A stretch of DNA of 64,000 nt from a bacterium (GTDB taxonomy: Bacteria; Krumholzibacteriota; Krumholzibacteriia; LZORAL124-64-63): positions 62,001 through 126,000 of the forward strand of contig JADJQR010000001.1 of NCBI GenBank assembly GCA_016712675.1, given 5' to 3'. Made by a program: the position numbers and the translations under genes. Positions 15,871 to 25,367 of the stretch are shown piece by piece. Under the pieces are notes generated by a model. That model saw only the letters and a program-made list of their open reading frames with translations, made no database searches and was not told where the DNA came from. Within the stretch, counting starts at the first letter, position 1; every line of letters starts with the position of its first letter.

Positions 15871-17224
15871 ATCCACCCCCAGATGCCGCGTCCTGGTCGT
15901 CGATGACGACAAGGCGTTCACCCGCACCATGTCCGACGTGCTGGGCAGCGTCTTCGACGTGGCCGTGGCGCATGATGCGGAAACGGCCCTGGCCCAGGTC
16001 GCCGCGTTCACGCCCGAGGTGGTGCTGCTGGACATCACCCTGAACGACGGCGTGGACGGCTTCGAGGCGCTGGCCCGCCTGCGCGCGCTGGATACGCCGC
16101 CCGAGGTCATCATGCTCACGGGCATGACCGGACCCGGCCCCGTGGTCAAGGCCATCAAGGGCGGCGCCTTCCACTACGTCATGAAGGACTCGAACCCCGG
16201 CGAGCTGGCCAACCTGATCAACCAGGCGGCCGAGCGCGTGACCTCCCGGCGGCGGCTGGCGGCGCTGGAGGTGCAGCTACGCACCCTGGGCGGCGAGCTG
16301 ATCGCCCACGACCCGCTCATGCTGCGCCTGATGAAGGACGTCGAGCGGGCCGCACCCACCAGCGCGACGGTGCTCATTGTCGGCGAGTCGGGAACCGGCA
16401 AGGAACTGGTGGCGCGCCGTGTGCACGAGCTCAGCGCACGGGCGCGCGGGCCCTTCGTGACGCTCAACTGCGGCGGCGTCTCCGAAGCGCGCGCCGAGTC
16501 CGAGCTCTTTGGCCACGTCAAGGGCGCGTTCGCCGAGGCTGTCGCCGAACGTGACGGCTGCTTCGCCCGTGCCCGCGGTGGCACGCTGTTCCTGGACGAG
16601 GTTGGCCGCGCTCCCGTGCCCCTGCAGGCAATGCTGCTGCGCGTGCTGGAATCGCGCGAGTATCTGCCGTTGGGCGCCTCTGCGCCCATCAAGATGGATT
16701 TCCGCGTGGTCGCCTCGACCAGTCATGACCTGGTCAGCATGGGTGATGACGGGTCCTTCCTGAAGGAACTCCTGCTCCGCCTGAACGTGTTTTCCGTCCT
16801 GCTGCCGCCACTGCGCAAGCGGCGCGAGGACATCGTGCCCCTGGCGCAGCACTTCCTGGACATGTTCTCGACGCAGATGGGCCGCACGGGCCTGACGTTC
16901 TCCGCCGCCGCCGCCCGCTTCCTCACCCGCCACGAGTGGCGCGGCAACGTGCGCGACCTGCGCAACCGCATCGAGCGCGCCGTGATCCTGACCGCGAACG
17001 ACCAGGAGGTCAGCGTCGACGTCCTGACCGTCACGCGCTTCGACCAGGGCGTCACCATGACTACCCATGCCGAGGCCATGGACGCCGCCCAGATGGAATA
17101 CGTGTCACGTCTGATGCACGAGTGCGACTGGAACATCACCCAGGCCGCCAAGGTGGCGGATCTGACGCGGGAGGGGCTGTCGCGGATGGTCGCGAAGTAT
17201 GGGTTGAAGGATGGGAGGGTGTAG
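15851..17224 (+). CDS. NtrC-like response regulator with altered sigma-54 contact loop
   Basis: 457 residues with AAGGGAG as ribosome site, overlapping the kinase 3' end. The receiver has VLVVDDD, Asp61 and Lys112. The AAA+ domain has Walker A GESGTGKE (178-185) and Walker [10 protein letters not shown] (Asp249-Glu250). The sigma-54 contact loop, normally GAFTGA, reads GAFAEA (225-230), losing the threonine and glycine usually required. The C-terminus is a Fis-type helix-turn-helix (WNITQAAKVADLTREGLSRMV). The family couples ATP hydrolysis to opening of sigma-54 promoters. With this loop it may act without sigma-54 or need a compensating partner. Confidence 0.92.
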   Translation: MNPPATESTPRCRVLVVDDDKAFTRTMSDVLGSVFDVAVAHDAETALAQVAAFTPEVVLLDITLNDGVDGFEALARLRALDTPPEVIMLTGMTGPGPVVKAIKGGAFHYVMKDSNPGELANLINQAAERVTSRRRLAALEVQLRTLGGELIAHDPLMLRLMKDVERAAPTSATVLIVGESGTGKELVARRVHELSARARGPFVTLNCGGVSEARAESELFGHVKGAFAEAVAERDGCFARARGGTLFLDEVGRAPVPLQAMLLRVLESREYLPLGASAPIKMDFRVVASTSHDLVSMGDDGSFLKELLLRLNVFSVLLPPLRKRREDIVPLAQHFLDMFSTQMGRTGLTFSAAAARFLTRHEWRGNVRDLRNRIERAVILTANDQEVSVDVLTVTRFDQGVTMTTHAEAMDAAQMEYVSRLMHECDWNITQAAKVADLTREGLSRMVAKYGLKDGRV

Positions 17225-17314
17225 GGCGGGCGCAAGGACAGGCGCCGAGGCGATCTGCTGCGCCCAAGAGCGCGGGACGTGATTGTCGGATCACGCCGTG
17301 CCGGCGACGTGGAT

Positions 17315-17330
17315 TGGCGCCGTTCTTGCG
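17315..17330 (+). promoter_or_regulatory. Sigma-54 promoter candidate (-24/-12)
   Basis: TGGCGCC-GTTC-TTGCG has the invariant GG-N10-GC spacing and a full TTGC -12 element. It lies 91 bp past the NtrC-like regulator and about 145 bp before the frameshifted gene at 17474. Confidence 0.5.
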
Positions 17331-17473
17331 GTGGAGTCAGATTTATTGCATGCGCGGGAGGCCCCTCACGTGTCGAAATACATGTATCCGAGTGCATGGA
17401 CTATCGTCGATGTGTCAAACCAACGCCATGCGCGTGGCGTTCTCGGGCGCGAAATCGACTCCGGAGTCACGAC

Positions 17474-18431
17474 ATGCGGCGCATCGCCACGATCCTCCTT
17501 CTTGCCATGCTGCACACGACTGACCTGGCCGCGGCGGCGACAAGCCCCGAGGAGCAGGCTGATCCGCACCGTGTCTACCTGACCAACGGATCTGTGGTCA
17601 GTGGACGGGTGATCGAGCATACGGATGCGGCCGTCAAGGTCGAAACCGCTTATGGTACGCTCTCGATTCCCCAGGGCGAGATCATGCGCATCGAATACGG
17701 AAGCGCGGCAGCGCAACCGCAGCGGCCCTTGCCGACCGCGGACACGAACCCCACCGCGGGCCCCAGCGAAGCGTCCGCGATGTTGTACGAGAGCCGCAAG
17801 AAGGACTCCGGGGTCGCTTGGGTCTCCAGGCCATCGGCGCCGGGCTCCTGTACACGGAGAACTACGCGGCTGGAACGACGCTCATGCTGTTGGAGAACGC
17901 CCTGCTGCTCTATCCGATGTTCGACTCCGGTCTCAGTTCCGATACCGCGACCTGGTTGATCGCAGGCGGGGTGCTGCTCAAGGCGGTCGATACGGTCTTC
18001 ACGCTGAAAGCCGTGAACGACTACAACGAGAACCTCGCGATCGACATGGGGATCATTGCAGGGCCCACGACATCGACTCGCATCGATTCAGCGGCAAGGA
18101 CCCGGCTGAGGACCGTGGCACGTTGGGCTCCCAAACGCGTGAGTGGCGATATTGGTACCTGGCAACGGGTGTACGGGGCGAGGTCGCCAAGCGGCTTTGG
18201 CTCGGCGCCAACATCGGTTTGATCAACCACGCTTCAACCGCGGTCTTGACCGGCGATTCATGGAGGGAGTCATGGAACGTGAACGATACGCGCTGGTTCG
18301 GCGGTCTCCATGTCTCGTATGGAATCGGGAACCGGGTGGCGTTCGCGCTTGAGCCATCGCTGCAAGGAGACAAGTTGTCGGACCTGCTCACCATCCTGGG
18401 CGTCACGGTGAATCTGCGCTCCGTACCCTGA
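17474..18431 (+). pseudogene. Exported membrane protein gene broken by two frameshifts
   Basis: The reading starts at ATG 17474 with a signal peptide (MRRIATILLLAMLHTTDLAAAA). A beta region follows (VYLTNGSVVSGRVIEHTD, then TAYGTLSIPQGEIMRIEYG), typical of bacterial proteins that begin with a short SH3-like segment. Near 17817 the frame must drop by one base to continue as GLQAIGAGLLYTENYAAG and a hydrophobic segment. Near 18060-18075 it drops again to continue through WRYWYLATGVRGEV to a barrel-like end and the stop at 18431. Both breaks look like single-base deletions. It is either a young pseudogene or has sequence errors, since each segment is otherwise well conserved in style. Function unknown. 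Confidence 0.7.
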
Positions 18432-18751
18432 GTAGGCGCACGCGGATCAGCGTCAGCGGCGGACCGGTATCGCCCGGTCAGGCTCGTGATTCTTCGATCA
18501 CGGCATCGGCGCTCCGCCCCTGATTGTGGCCCGTTGAGCGTACGAATGGCGCCCCGCGCGGCAATTCATTGCAGGGCAATCAGATACCGTTCCGCCGCGT
18601 GGCCTCGCGCCGACATGTAACTGTTTCCATGACGAAGGTCTCATCCTCGATCTCCTTGCGCGGCACGGTTCCCCGCCAACAGCGGTCCCGATGAGCGTAC
18701 CATCCAGGTAGTGGAGCCCCAGCCGCCCCCGTGCCACCGGAGCAATCCATC
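18432..18751. other. Gene-free stretch
   Basis: No coding sequence is supported. A CGTGAT-TCTTCG-ATCACG hairpin (18485-18502) lies 54 bp past the frameshifted gene and could end its transcript, but has no U-run. A GGAG site at 18739-18742 serves the next gene. Confidence 0.45.
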
Positions 18752-19795
18752 ATGTCCATGTTCCTCCCCGCCGCGCGCAGCCTTCTCCGCTTCTGGGCCC
18801 TGATCGTCTGCGCCCTGGTGCTGGCCGACGGCGCCCTGGCCCAGAGCACCTGGCGGCCAACAACTGTGCCCAGGGATCCCAAGCCTCCTCGGTTCGATGA
18901 GCCGCGTCTGCCCAAGATCGACCACACGCAGCCGCACAATTGGAAGGCCGACAAGACCGCCGACAAGGCGGCCGACGCCCCGAGCGTGGTGCCGGCTCCG
19001 GCAGACTCGCTGCAACCGACGTACGAGCTGGGGCGGTGGTGGCTACCGAACGGTCCGTTGCCGAGGCTCGACCCGATCCAGCTCCCGGTTGCCCGGCAAC
19101 CGGTGGCAAACGCGAAGACCGCGCGTGCCACCTTCAAGCGCGAGCTGACGATCAGGGCCTTTGCCCAACGTCCCGCGCTGGTGGACTTCCATGACGTCTT
19201 CCTGGATCAGGAGCTCAACGGCGGCGACAACCGCAATCATGACGCGATCGACTGGACTCGGGGTGGCGCGGCGGTCTATCGCCTGTCGTTCACCCGTCGC
19301 CTGGGCCTGCGGTTCCACGTCGAATTCGCCGGCGGACGCACCCGCGACCGCCAGACCTGGTCCCAGAGCCAATACGTGGATGGACCGGTCAGCCTCGTGC
19401 GCGACGAGCAGACCGTCTCCGTATACCACGGGACACTTGGCACGGCGGTGACGCTCGGCGGGCAGTGGAACCACGCCCGCTGGTCGGCCGCCGCCGGCGC
19501 CCTGGCGGGCTGGGGCCGCATCGGGATCCGTTACGAGTTCGATGGCGCCCGTTGGTACGACTACAAGTCAGCGATGGCCTGGTCCGTCGGCGGCTTCGTC
19601 GAGACCTCGCTGACCGCGCCGATCACCGATCGCGTGGGCCTGGAGCTGGCGGCCGGCTACCGGCTGTTGTCCAGGCCCGAGCTGTCGATGGGCGAGGGGG
19701 ATTGGTACTGGGTCGCCGCGGACGGAAGCCAGCGCCGGGCCGTGCTGGATCTGGAGGGATGGTCGGTGGGCATCGGCGTGGGGTACAGGCATTGA
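18752..19795 (+). CDS. Exported outer-membrane-type protein, unknown
   Basis: 347 residues from ATG 18752, with GGAG 9 nt upstream. An upstream GTG is also possible. A signal peptide ends at ADGALAQ. The mature N-terminus is Pro/Lys-rich and disordered-looking (DPKPPRFDEPRLPKID). From about residue 130 there are alternating amphipathic strands (YRLSFTRRLGLRFHVEFAGG, and later GIRYEFDG) that look like an outer-membrane barrel, ending GIGVGYRH. The stop overlaps the TTGA start of the next gene, so the two are translationally coupled. Family not recognised. The pair may form a cell-surface complex. Confidence 0.75.
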   Translation: MSMFLPAARSLLRFWALIVCALVLADGALAQSTWRPTTVPRDPKPPRFDEPRLPKIDHTQPHNWKADKTADKAADAPSVVPAPADSLQPTYELGRWWLPNGPLPRLDPIQLPVARQPVANAKTARATFKRELTIRAFAQRPALVDFHDVFLDQELNGGDNRNHDAIDWTRGGAAVYRLSFTRRLGLRFHVEFAGGRTRDRQTWSQSQYVDGPVSLVRDEQTVSVYHGTLGTAVTLGGQWNHARWSAAAGALAGWGRIGIRYEFDGARWYDYKSAMAWSVGGFVETSLTAPITDRVGLELAAGYRLLSRPELSMGEGDWYWVAADGSQRRAVLDLEGWSVGIGVGYRH

Positions 19796-22218
19796 ACCGG
19801 GCGTCGTTGACGGCGATGCTGGCCGTGGCCCTGCTCGGTGCCGGCTGTGGGCGCGAACTGCCTGGCCAGGCGAACGACTCGACACCGCCGGCGACAACCT
19901 ACGACCTGACCGTCACCACGATCAACGATGTCGACGTGACGCTGGCCTGGACCGTTCCGGGAGACGATGACTATCGCGGCGCGGCGGCGGCCTACGAGAT
20001 CCGCCGCGGGGACGGTAGTTTCTCGTGGCGGACCGCGACCGTGGTGGGCCAGGACCTGAATCCCGGTGTTCCGGGCAGCCGCGACTCACTGGTGGTGGGC
20101 GGCCTCCGACCGAATACCCGCTACTATTTCGCGGCACGGGCACACGACGCCAACGGCAACCTGTCCGGCGTCTCGAACGTGGTCGAGTGCCGCACCACGA
20201 CGAGCCTGGCGGTCAAGTCGCCGGCCGACGGCGATGCGTTCTGCCTGGGCGATTCGATCGTCGTGCAGTGGCCGGTCCTGTCCTGGATGGGACGTCACGT
20301 CGAGATCGTGCTCTCCAACTACTACGGGTACTCGACCGTGCTTGCCGACAGCACCGAGAACGACGGCCACTTCGTGTTCCATGACATCGCGGATCGGAAT
20401 CATGCCGGTGGCTACGTGATTGGCCTGATGGATCTCGACTCCGGCCTCCGGGCGACCAGCAACGGACACTTCTCCATCAGCAGCGACGTCCAGTTGGCGG
20501 CCGCGGGCTATGCGAGCAGTCGGTCCGTCTGCCGCGACGCGACGATTCCGGTCACATGGACGACGAACGCGTGCACGCGATCACCTGTTCGCATCGAACT
20601 CCTGGCTGAACGGGTCGTCGTGGCAGTCCTGGCGGAAGCGGCGCCGAACACCGGAACCTTCTCTTGGGCGGTCGGCGACTTTCCGGACATCGGCGCTGCC
20701 TATCAGTTGCGCATCACGGCGGTGGAGATCCCTGGTCTCGTGACCGAGACGCGAGAGTTGAGCATCTCGTCGCCGGCCGTCCCGCCTGTCTCGGTACCGG
20801 CAACGGGCGACACGCTGAACGTGGGCGACGAGCAGTTCGTCGCGTGGTCCGGAGCGCCGGCCTGCGACCAACAGTACCTCGTCCAGGTCATGCAGGATGG
20901 CGTGGCTTGCGCAGAGTTGGCAGCGGGGATCTGGGGGACCGAGATCCTGTGGGTCGTGGAAGGCTGCGGCGACATGGCGCGGCCGTACGTCATCCGCGTT
21001 ACCGGCAGCGCTTCCGGGGCAATCTCTGAGAGTGGACCGTTCCATATCTCCGATGCCTGCAGGATGCGGGTCACGAATCTGTCCGTTGCCGGCACCGCCA
21101 TTCCGGGCCAGCAGGTGACGGTTGCCTGGACCAGCGCGAATGCGTGCGGGAATCGTGTCGACATCGACCTGCTGGATGGCGAAGGAAGCGCGATCCCCAT
21201 GGCGCGAGACGTCGCGACCCCCAACTCGTACACCCTGACGATGCCGGAGCTCCAACCGGGCTTCAACCCGTGTCGGATCCGCGTGCGGGCCACGGTCAGC
21301 GGGGTCTACGCCGATTCGCCGGAGTTCGGACTGGTCTGCTCCCCGGTGCTGGTGAGCCCAGACGGCAGCGGTGACTTCTTCCGCCTCAGTGACGCCATTG
21401 CGGTGTCCGGCAACGGCTTCGTGATCGAGCTCGCCGATGGCACGCACGCGGGCCCTGGCAGCTGCGATATCGCCCTCGACGGCAAGAATCTCGCGATTCG
21501 CTCCCGGTCGGGCGATCCCGAGCGTTGCATCGTCGATTGCGCCGGAGCCAACGGCTTCCTGACCGCCACCAACTGCGCCGATGGCGTCGTGATCTCGGGC
21601 CTGACGATCCGTGAGCTCGCGGCCAACAGCACCACGTCGGTCAGTGCCGTCAAGGCAGTGAACTCCCGCGTCGAGGTCTCGAACTGCCGGTTCCGGACGC
21701 TGCGGTTCACCAGCCCTAGCGGATACGCGGCCGGCGCAGCCATTCTCGCGTTCGCCTCCGAGGCGACCATCCGCGATTGCCTGTTCCACGACGTCGTCAG
21801 CGAAGGCACGATCTCCAGCGCCGGCGGCGCCATCGCAGCCCGGGAGCACAGCGACGTCTCCATTGTCGGCTGCACCTTCGTCGGCATCCGGGCGGCGAAC
21901 GGGTCGGTCGTGGACGTCCAGACCGGTTCGTTATCGCTCGAGCGCTGCATCATCTTCGGAAACGCCACGCGTGCGGTGGGCCCGGCCGCCACGACGCTGG
22001 GTGTTGCCTGCTGCGACATCTACGCCAACGCCAATGGCGACTGGACAGGTCCGTTGGCCTCGCTTCTCGGGGAGGCGGGCAACATCGCCGTGAATCCCGA
22101 GTTCTGCGATTTCAACGCGGCCGACTTCCGGCTGCAGGAGGGCTCACCATGCCGCGCGGCGGCAAGCGGATGCGCCGGCGACATGGGAGCGCTGGGGGTC
22201 GGCTGCGCAGGTCGGTGA
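19792..22218 (+). CDS. Surface lipoprotein: fibronectin III domain, Ig-like repeats and beta-helix
   Basis: 808 residues using TTG at 19792, which overlaps the previous stop (TTGA). ATG 19759 is an alternative but spoils the signal peptide. The sequence NRASLTAMLAVALLGAGC is a textbook lipoprotein signal. Domains in order are a fibronectin type III-like domain (about 30-130, with the TRYYFAARAHD strand), three to four Ig-like repeats each starting with a Cys-rich LGDSIVVQW-like strand, and a C-terminal right-handed parallel beta-helix (about 540-800; LAIRSRSGDPERC, ADGVVISGLTIREL). Beta-helices of this kind are common in choice-of-anchor and polysaccharide-binding surface proteins. No catalytic residues can be assigned. 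Confidence 0.82.
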   Translation: MNRASLTAMLAVALLGAGCGRELPGQANDSTPPATTYDLTVTTINDVDVTLAWTVPGDDDYRGAAAAYEIRRGDGSFSWRTATVVGQDLNPGVPGSRDSLVVGGLRPNTRYYFAARAHDANGNLSGVSNVVECRTTTSLAVKSPADGDAFCLGDSIVVQWPVLSWMGRHVEIVLSNYYGYSTVLADSTENDGHFVFHDIADRNHAGGYVIGLMDLDSGLRATSNGHFSISSDVQLAAAGYASSRSVCRDATIPVTWTTNACTRSPVRIELLAERVVVAVLAEAAPNTGTFSWAVGDFPDIGAAYQLRITAVEIPGLVTETRELSISSPAVPPVSVPATGDTLNVGDEQFVAWSGAPACDQQYLVQVMQDGVACAELAAGIWGTEILWVVEGCGDMARPYVIRVTGSASGAISESGPFHISDACRMRVTNLSVAGTAIPGQQVTVAWTSANACGNRVDIDLLDGEGSAIPMARDVATPNSYTLTMPELQPGFNPCRIRVRATVSGVYADSPEFGLVCSPVLVSPDGSGDFFRLSDAIAVSGNGFVIELADGTHAGPGSCDIALDGKNLAIRSRSGDPERCIVDCAGANGFLTATNCADGVVISGLTIRELAANSTTSVSAVKAVNSRVEVSNCRFRTLRFTSPSGYAAGAAILAFASEATIRDCLFHDVVSEGTISSAGGAIAAREHSDVSIVGCTFVGIRAANGSVVDVQTGSLSLERCIIFGNATRAVGPAATTLGVACCDIYANANGDWTGPLASLLGEAGNIAVNPEFCDFNAADFRLQEGSPCRAAASGCAGDMGALGVGCAGR

Positions 22219-22250
22219 TCCCGCCGCGCTGAAGAGGCGTTTGCCGATCG

Positions 22251-22991
22251 CTAGAACGGCTTGCCCGGTTGCCCCGGCGGCCCCGGCGGTTCCGGCTGCA
22301 CCGGCGCGGCCACCGGTACGATCGACACCGCGGCCACGCGCCCTGCCCCATCCGGCAGCGCCAAGCCCACGCGCCCGCTGGGGTAGCGGTCGTCGCTGGC
22401 CGAGATGCGCGCCAACGGCTCGTCGGCGCCGGCCGCGCGAACCCGGGCCGTGATCGCCGCGCCGTTGCGCGCCACGGCCAGCACGTAGCTCAAGGACGGG
22501 TCGAGCGCGGCGGAGGACTCCGTCGACGTCGCCAGGAGCACGGGCGCATCACCACCGTCGAGGCGAAGGACCTTGAGCACGCCGGCCTGATCGAGGCTGA
22601 TCTCGTACCCCTTCACGCGCGACGCCTTGTTCGGCGGCACCTGCGAGCAGATGAGTAGCGACAGCCGGTCCTCCGGTCCCATCCCCGTCGGTTCGAACGT
22701 GGCCGTCACGGCGCCTTGCGCGAACTCGACCCCCGCCGAATTGTGGAAGTACCGGATCCTGGCGGCTTCGGCGTCGCGACCGGGCAATGCCCGCGCATCG
22801 ATGGCTTCCCAGTTCTGGTCACGGTCGAACCAGGTTTCGCTGGCGCGATCGCCGAGCTGCCAACTCGGCTCCCCCGTTGCCCCACTCGTGCTGCCGGCGA
22901 AGGCCGGCTTGCCGGGCACACTGGGAGGGCCGCTATCCTGCGCAATGGCCGTCGTCGCCATCAGAACCATCGCCAGAAGCACGCGTACCAT
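22251..22991 (-). CDS. Secreted protein with jelly-roll-like core and proline-rich tail
   Basis: 246 residues from the ATG at 22991, with a GAGGTGG ribosome site. The upstream extension lacks one. A signal peptide ends at TAIAQ. The core (about 45-215) alternates strands in the manner of concanavalin-like or DUF1080-type jelly rolls (YEISLDQAGVLKVLRLDGG, YVLAVARNGAAITARV, SGRVGLALPDG). The C-terminus is Pro/Gly-rich (PEPPGPPGQPGKPF), as is a shorter stretch after the signal peptide. It is convergent with the upstream lipoprotein. No catalytic motif is visible. It may be a carbohydrate-binding or structural surface protein. Confidence 0.7.
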   Translation of the reverse strand: MVRVLLAMVLMATTAIAQDSGPPSVPGKPAFAGSTSGATGEPSWQLGDRASETWFDRDQNWEAIDARALPGRDAEAARIRYFHNSAGVEFAQGAVTATFEPTGMGPEDRLSLLICSQVPPNKASRVKGYEISLDQAGVLKVLRLDGGDAPVLLATSTESSAALDPSLSYVLAVARNGAAITARVRAAGADEPLARISASDDRYPSGRVGLALPDGAGRVAAVSIVPVAAPVQPEPPGPPGQPGKPF

Positions 22992-23129
22992 GTCCGCCAC
23001 CTCACTGATTCGTCGCCAGGGAACGACCTGCCGGTTGGGGCGAGGCCGCGAGTCTAGCACGGCGCTCGCCCGACGCGCAACGGCCGGCCGCAGGCGTCGT
23101 CAACGGTCGCCGCCAGGGCCCAGCCCGCT

Positions 23130-23141
23130 TGCGCCGGCGCA
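23130..23141. repeat. Dispersed palindrome TGCGCCGGCGCA, copy 2
   Basis: Perfect palindrome flanked by T and A. It is intergenic, just past the YCII gene stop. Confidence 0.6.
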
Positions 23142-23147
23142 ACCGCG

Positions 23148-23468
23148 CTACCCCTCGACCCCCTGGCCTCCCGCCATCAGCGCAATGCGGAACGGGAACA
23201 GCTCGGCCCGCATCACGCCGCCGCGCACGGCGGGGTCGGCCGCCATCAACGCCGCGGCCGCCGCCGAGTCGACCGCCTCGAAGATGGCGATGCCGAAGGT
23301 CCGCTCCCCGGCGTCGGTGGCCCGGCCGGCCAGTTTGAGGGAGCCGGCGGCCAGCAGGCCCTGCAGGTAGGCGAAGTGCTCGCCGACCACGCGGGCCTCG
23401 TCCTCGGTCGGGCCCTCGGTCAGCATCTGGGGGCGGGTCGGGCGCAGCACGTAGGCGAACTGGTTCAT
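23148..23468 (-). CDS. YCII-domain protein
   Basis: 106 residues. The opening FAYVLRPTRPQML and the EHFAYLQGLLAAGSLKLAG helix-strand, followed by FGIAIFEAVDSAAAAALMAADP, give the ferredoxin-like YCII pattern, including the usual His and an Asp near the last helix. YCII proteins are small dimeric alpha/beta proteins, some with chlorodismutase-like or muconolactone-isomerase-like pockets. Most have no known reaction. The start is 18 bp after the ABC transporter stop, so it is the last gene of the tlpA-ABC-YCII operon. Confidence 0.85.
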   Translation of the reverse strand: MNQFAYVLRPTRPQMLTEGPTEDEARVVGEHFAYLQGLLAAGSLKLAGRATDAGERTFGIAIFEAVDSAAAAALMAADPAVRGGVMRAELFPFRIALMAGGQGVEG

Positions 23469-23486
23469 CGGCGGATCCTCCCGCGG

Positions 23487-25367
23487 CTAGGCCTTGAACT
23501 GAAGGTCGTAGAGCTCCTTGTACCTGCCGCCGGCCGCCAGCAGATCGTCGTGCGTGCCGGTCTGCACGACGCGGCCCTGCTCAAGCAGGTGGATGCGGTG
23601 GGCGCCGCGGATCGTCGACAGGCGATGGGCGATGACGATGGTGGTGCGGTTGCGCACCAGGCGGTCGATGGCCTCCTGGACCAGGCGCTCGCTCTCGGTG
23701 TCCAGGGCGCTGGTGGCCTCGTCCAGCAGCAGGATGACCGGATCCTTGAGGATGGCCCGTGCGATGGACAGGCGCTGGCGCTGGCCCCCCGAGAGCGTGA
23801 CGCCGCGGTCGCCGATGACCGTGTCGTAGCCCTGCGGCAGCTTCAGGATGAACTCGTCGGCATTGGCGGCGCGGGCGGCTTCGCGGACCTTCTCCAGCGG
23901 GATACCGTCCAGGCCATAGGCGATGTTCCTCAGCACCGTGTCGTGGAACAGGATCACTTCCTGCGTGACGATGCCCATGTTCCGGCGCAGCGACTGCGGG
24001 TCCAACTCGCGCACGTCCAGGCCGTCGACCAGCACGCGGCCGCGGTCCGCCAGGTAGAAGCCGGGGATCATGTCGATCAGCGTGCTCTTGCCGGCGCCGC
24101 TGGACCCCACCAGGGCCACCACCTCGCCGGCGCCCACCTTCAGCGAGATGCCCTGCAGCACGGGTTCGCCGGGCAGGTAGGCGAAGTGGACGTCCTGCAA
24201 CTCCACCTCGCCACGGGCGCGCCCCAGATCACCCGTGCCGCGCAGGGCATCCGCCTCGGCTGGCTCGTCCAGGATGGCGAAGATGCGCTCGGCTGCCGCC
24301 AGTCCCGACTGCAGCTCGGCCCCCACCTGCCCCACGCTCTTGAGCGGCCGCACCATCGAGAAGATCACGAACAGGAAGACGATGAACATGTCGGGCGTCA
24401 TCAGGCCGCCGGTGAACACGCGGCTGCCGCCCCACCACAGCAGGAACAGGCCGACCGCCATCGACAGCTGCTCGGTCAGGGGCGAGGAGGCCTTCATCGT
24501 GTAGTCGATGCGGAAGACCTGCCGGAACAGCGACTGCGCCTGCGCGGCGAACTTGGCGCCCTCGAACCGCTCCATGGCGAAGGCCTTGATGACGCGGATG
24601 CCGTAGACCGTCTCCTGCAGCGTGGCGGTCAGGTCCGCCAGCTGCTCCTGCTGGCGGTGCGACAGGCGGCGCAGCTTGCGGCTGATGGCCAGGATCACGG
24701 CCAGCGAGGCCGGCAACAGCGCGAACGCCAAGAGTGTCATCTGCCACGAGATGATGAGCGCCACGGCCAGGAACATGACGATGTAGATGGGCTCCTTGAC
24801 CAGCTTCATGAAGCTGGCGCCCACGCACTGCTGCGCCACCAGCACGTCGTTGGTGGCACGGCTGATCAACTCGCCCGCCTTGTGGCGATGGTAGAAGCCC
24901 AGCGGCAGTGCCGTGTACTTCGCGTAGAGGCGATTGCGCAGGTCGCGGATCACGGCGTGGCCCACGTAGGCCATCAGCGTCTCCTGCGCGTAGCAGGCGA
25001 TGTTCTTCAGCAGCGTGAAGAAGAAGAAGGTCAGGCAGATGCGCAGCAGCGCTTCCTGCTTGGTGCCCTTGAGCAGGGTGTCGGCGGCCCACGACTTGAA
25101 GGCCAGTTTCAGATCGTCGACCCAGCCGGCCTGCTCGCGCAGCGCCTCGTAGCGGTCGCTGCGGGCGGCGTCGGTTTCCATCTGCGGGATGCCGTCGCTG
25201 GGCACCGCGACCTCGTCGCCCTTGAGGAACAGTGTCTCGAGGAACGGCGAGAGCATCGCCGTCGAGAACACGCTGGCCGCCGAGAAGACGAGCATGGCCA
25301 CGACCGCCAGCACCAGCGAGGCGGTGTAGGGGCGGACCATGCGAAGCATGCGCAGGTAGGTTTTCAA
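23487..25367 (-). CDS. MsbA-like ABC exporter (permease-ATPase fusion)
   Basis: 626 residues, TTG start at 25367 (GGGAGG 12 nt upstream). An internal ATG at 25349 is less well placed. Six membrane segments lie in the N-terminal ~340 residues, with a large loop at 60-100. The ATPase domain has Walker A GSSGAGKST (421-429), signature LSGGQ (525-529) and Walker B ILLLDE (545-550). It is a half-transporter that should work as a homodimer in the inner membrane. The closest relatives by architecture are MsbA-type lipid or lipopeptide exporters. The neighbouring thioredoxin lipoprotein and YCII gene give no substrate clue. Symbol not assigned because many paralogues share this layout. Confidence 0.93.
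   Translation of the reverse strand: MKTYLRMLRMVRPYTASLVLAVVAMLVFSAASVFSTAMLSPFLETLFLKGDEVAVPSDGIPQMETDAARSDRYEALREQAGWVDDLKLAFKSWAADTLLKGTKQEALLRICLTFFFFTLLKNIACYAQETLMAYVGHAVIRDLRNRLYAKYTALPLGFYHRHKAGELISRATNDVLVAQQCVGASFMKLVKEPIYIVMFLAVALIISWQMTLLAFALLPASLAVILAISRKLRRLSHRQQEQLADLTATLQETVYGIRVIKAFAMERFEGAKFAAQAQSLFRQVFRIDYTMKASSPLTEQLSMAVGLFLLWWGGSRVFTGGLMTPDMFIVFLFVIFSMVRPLKSVGQVGAELQSGLAAAERIFAILDEPAEADALRGTGDLGRARGEVELQDVHFAYLPGEPVLQGISLKVGAGEVVALVGSSGAGKSTLIDMIPGFYLADRGRVLVDGLDVRELDPQSLRRNMGIVTQEVILFHDTVLRNIAYGLDGIPLEKVREAARAANADEFILKLPQGYDTVIGDRGVTLSGGQRQRLSIARAILKDPVILLLDEATSALDTESERLVQEAIDRLVRNRTTIVIAHRLSTIRGAHRIHLLEQGRVVQTGTHDDLLAAGGRYKELYDLQFKA

Noticed and set aside
17279-17294. 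GTGAT-N6-ATCAC resembling a CRP site
   Set aside because: The GTGA/TCAC cores are 8 bp apart, not 6, so the CRP spacing is wrong.
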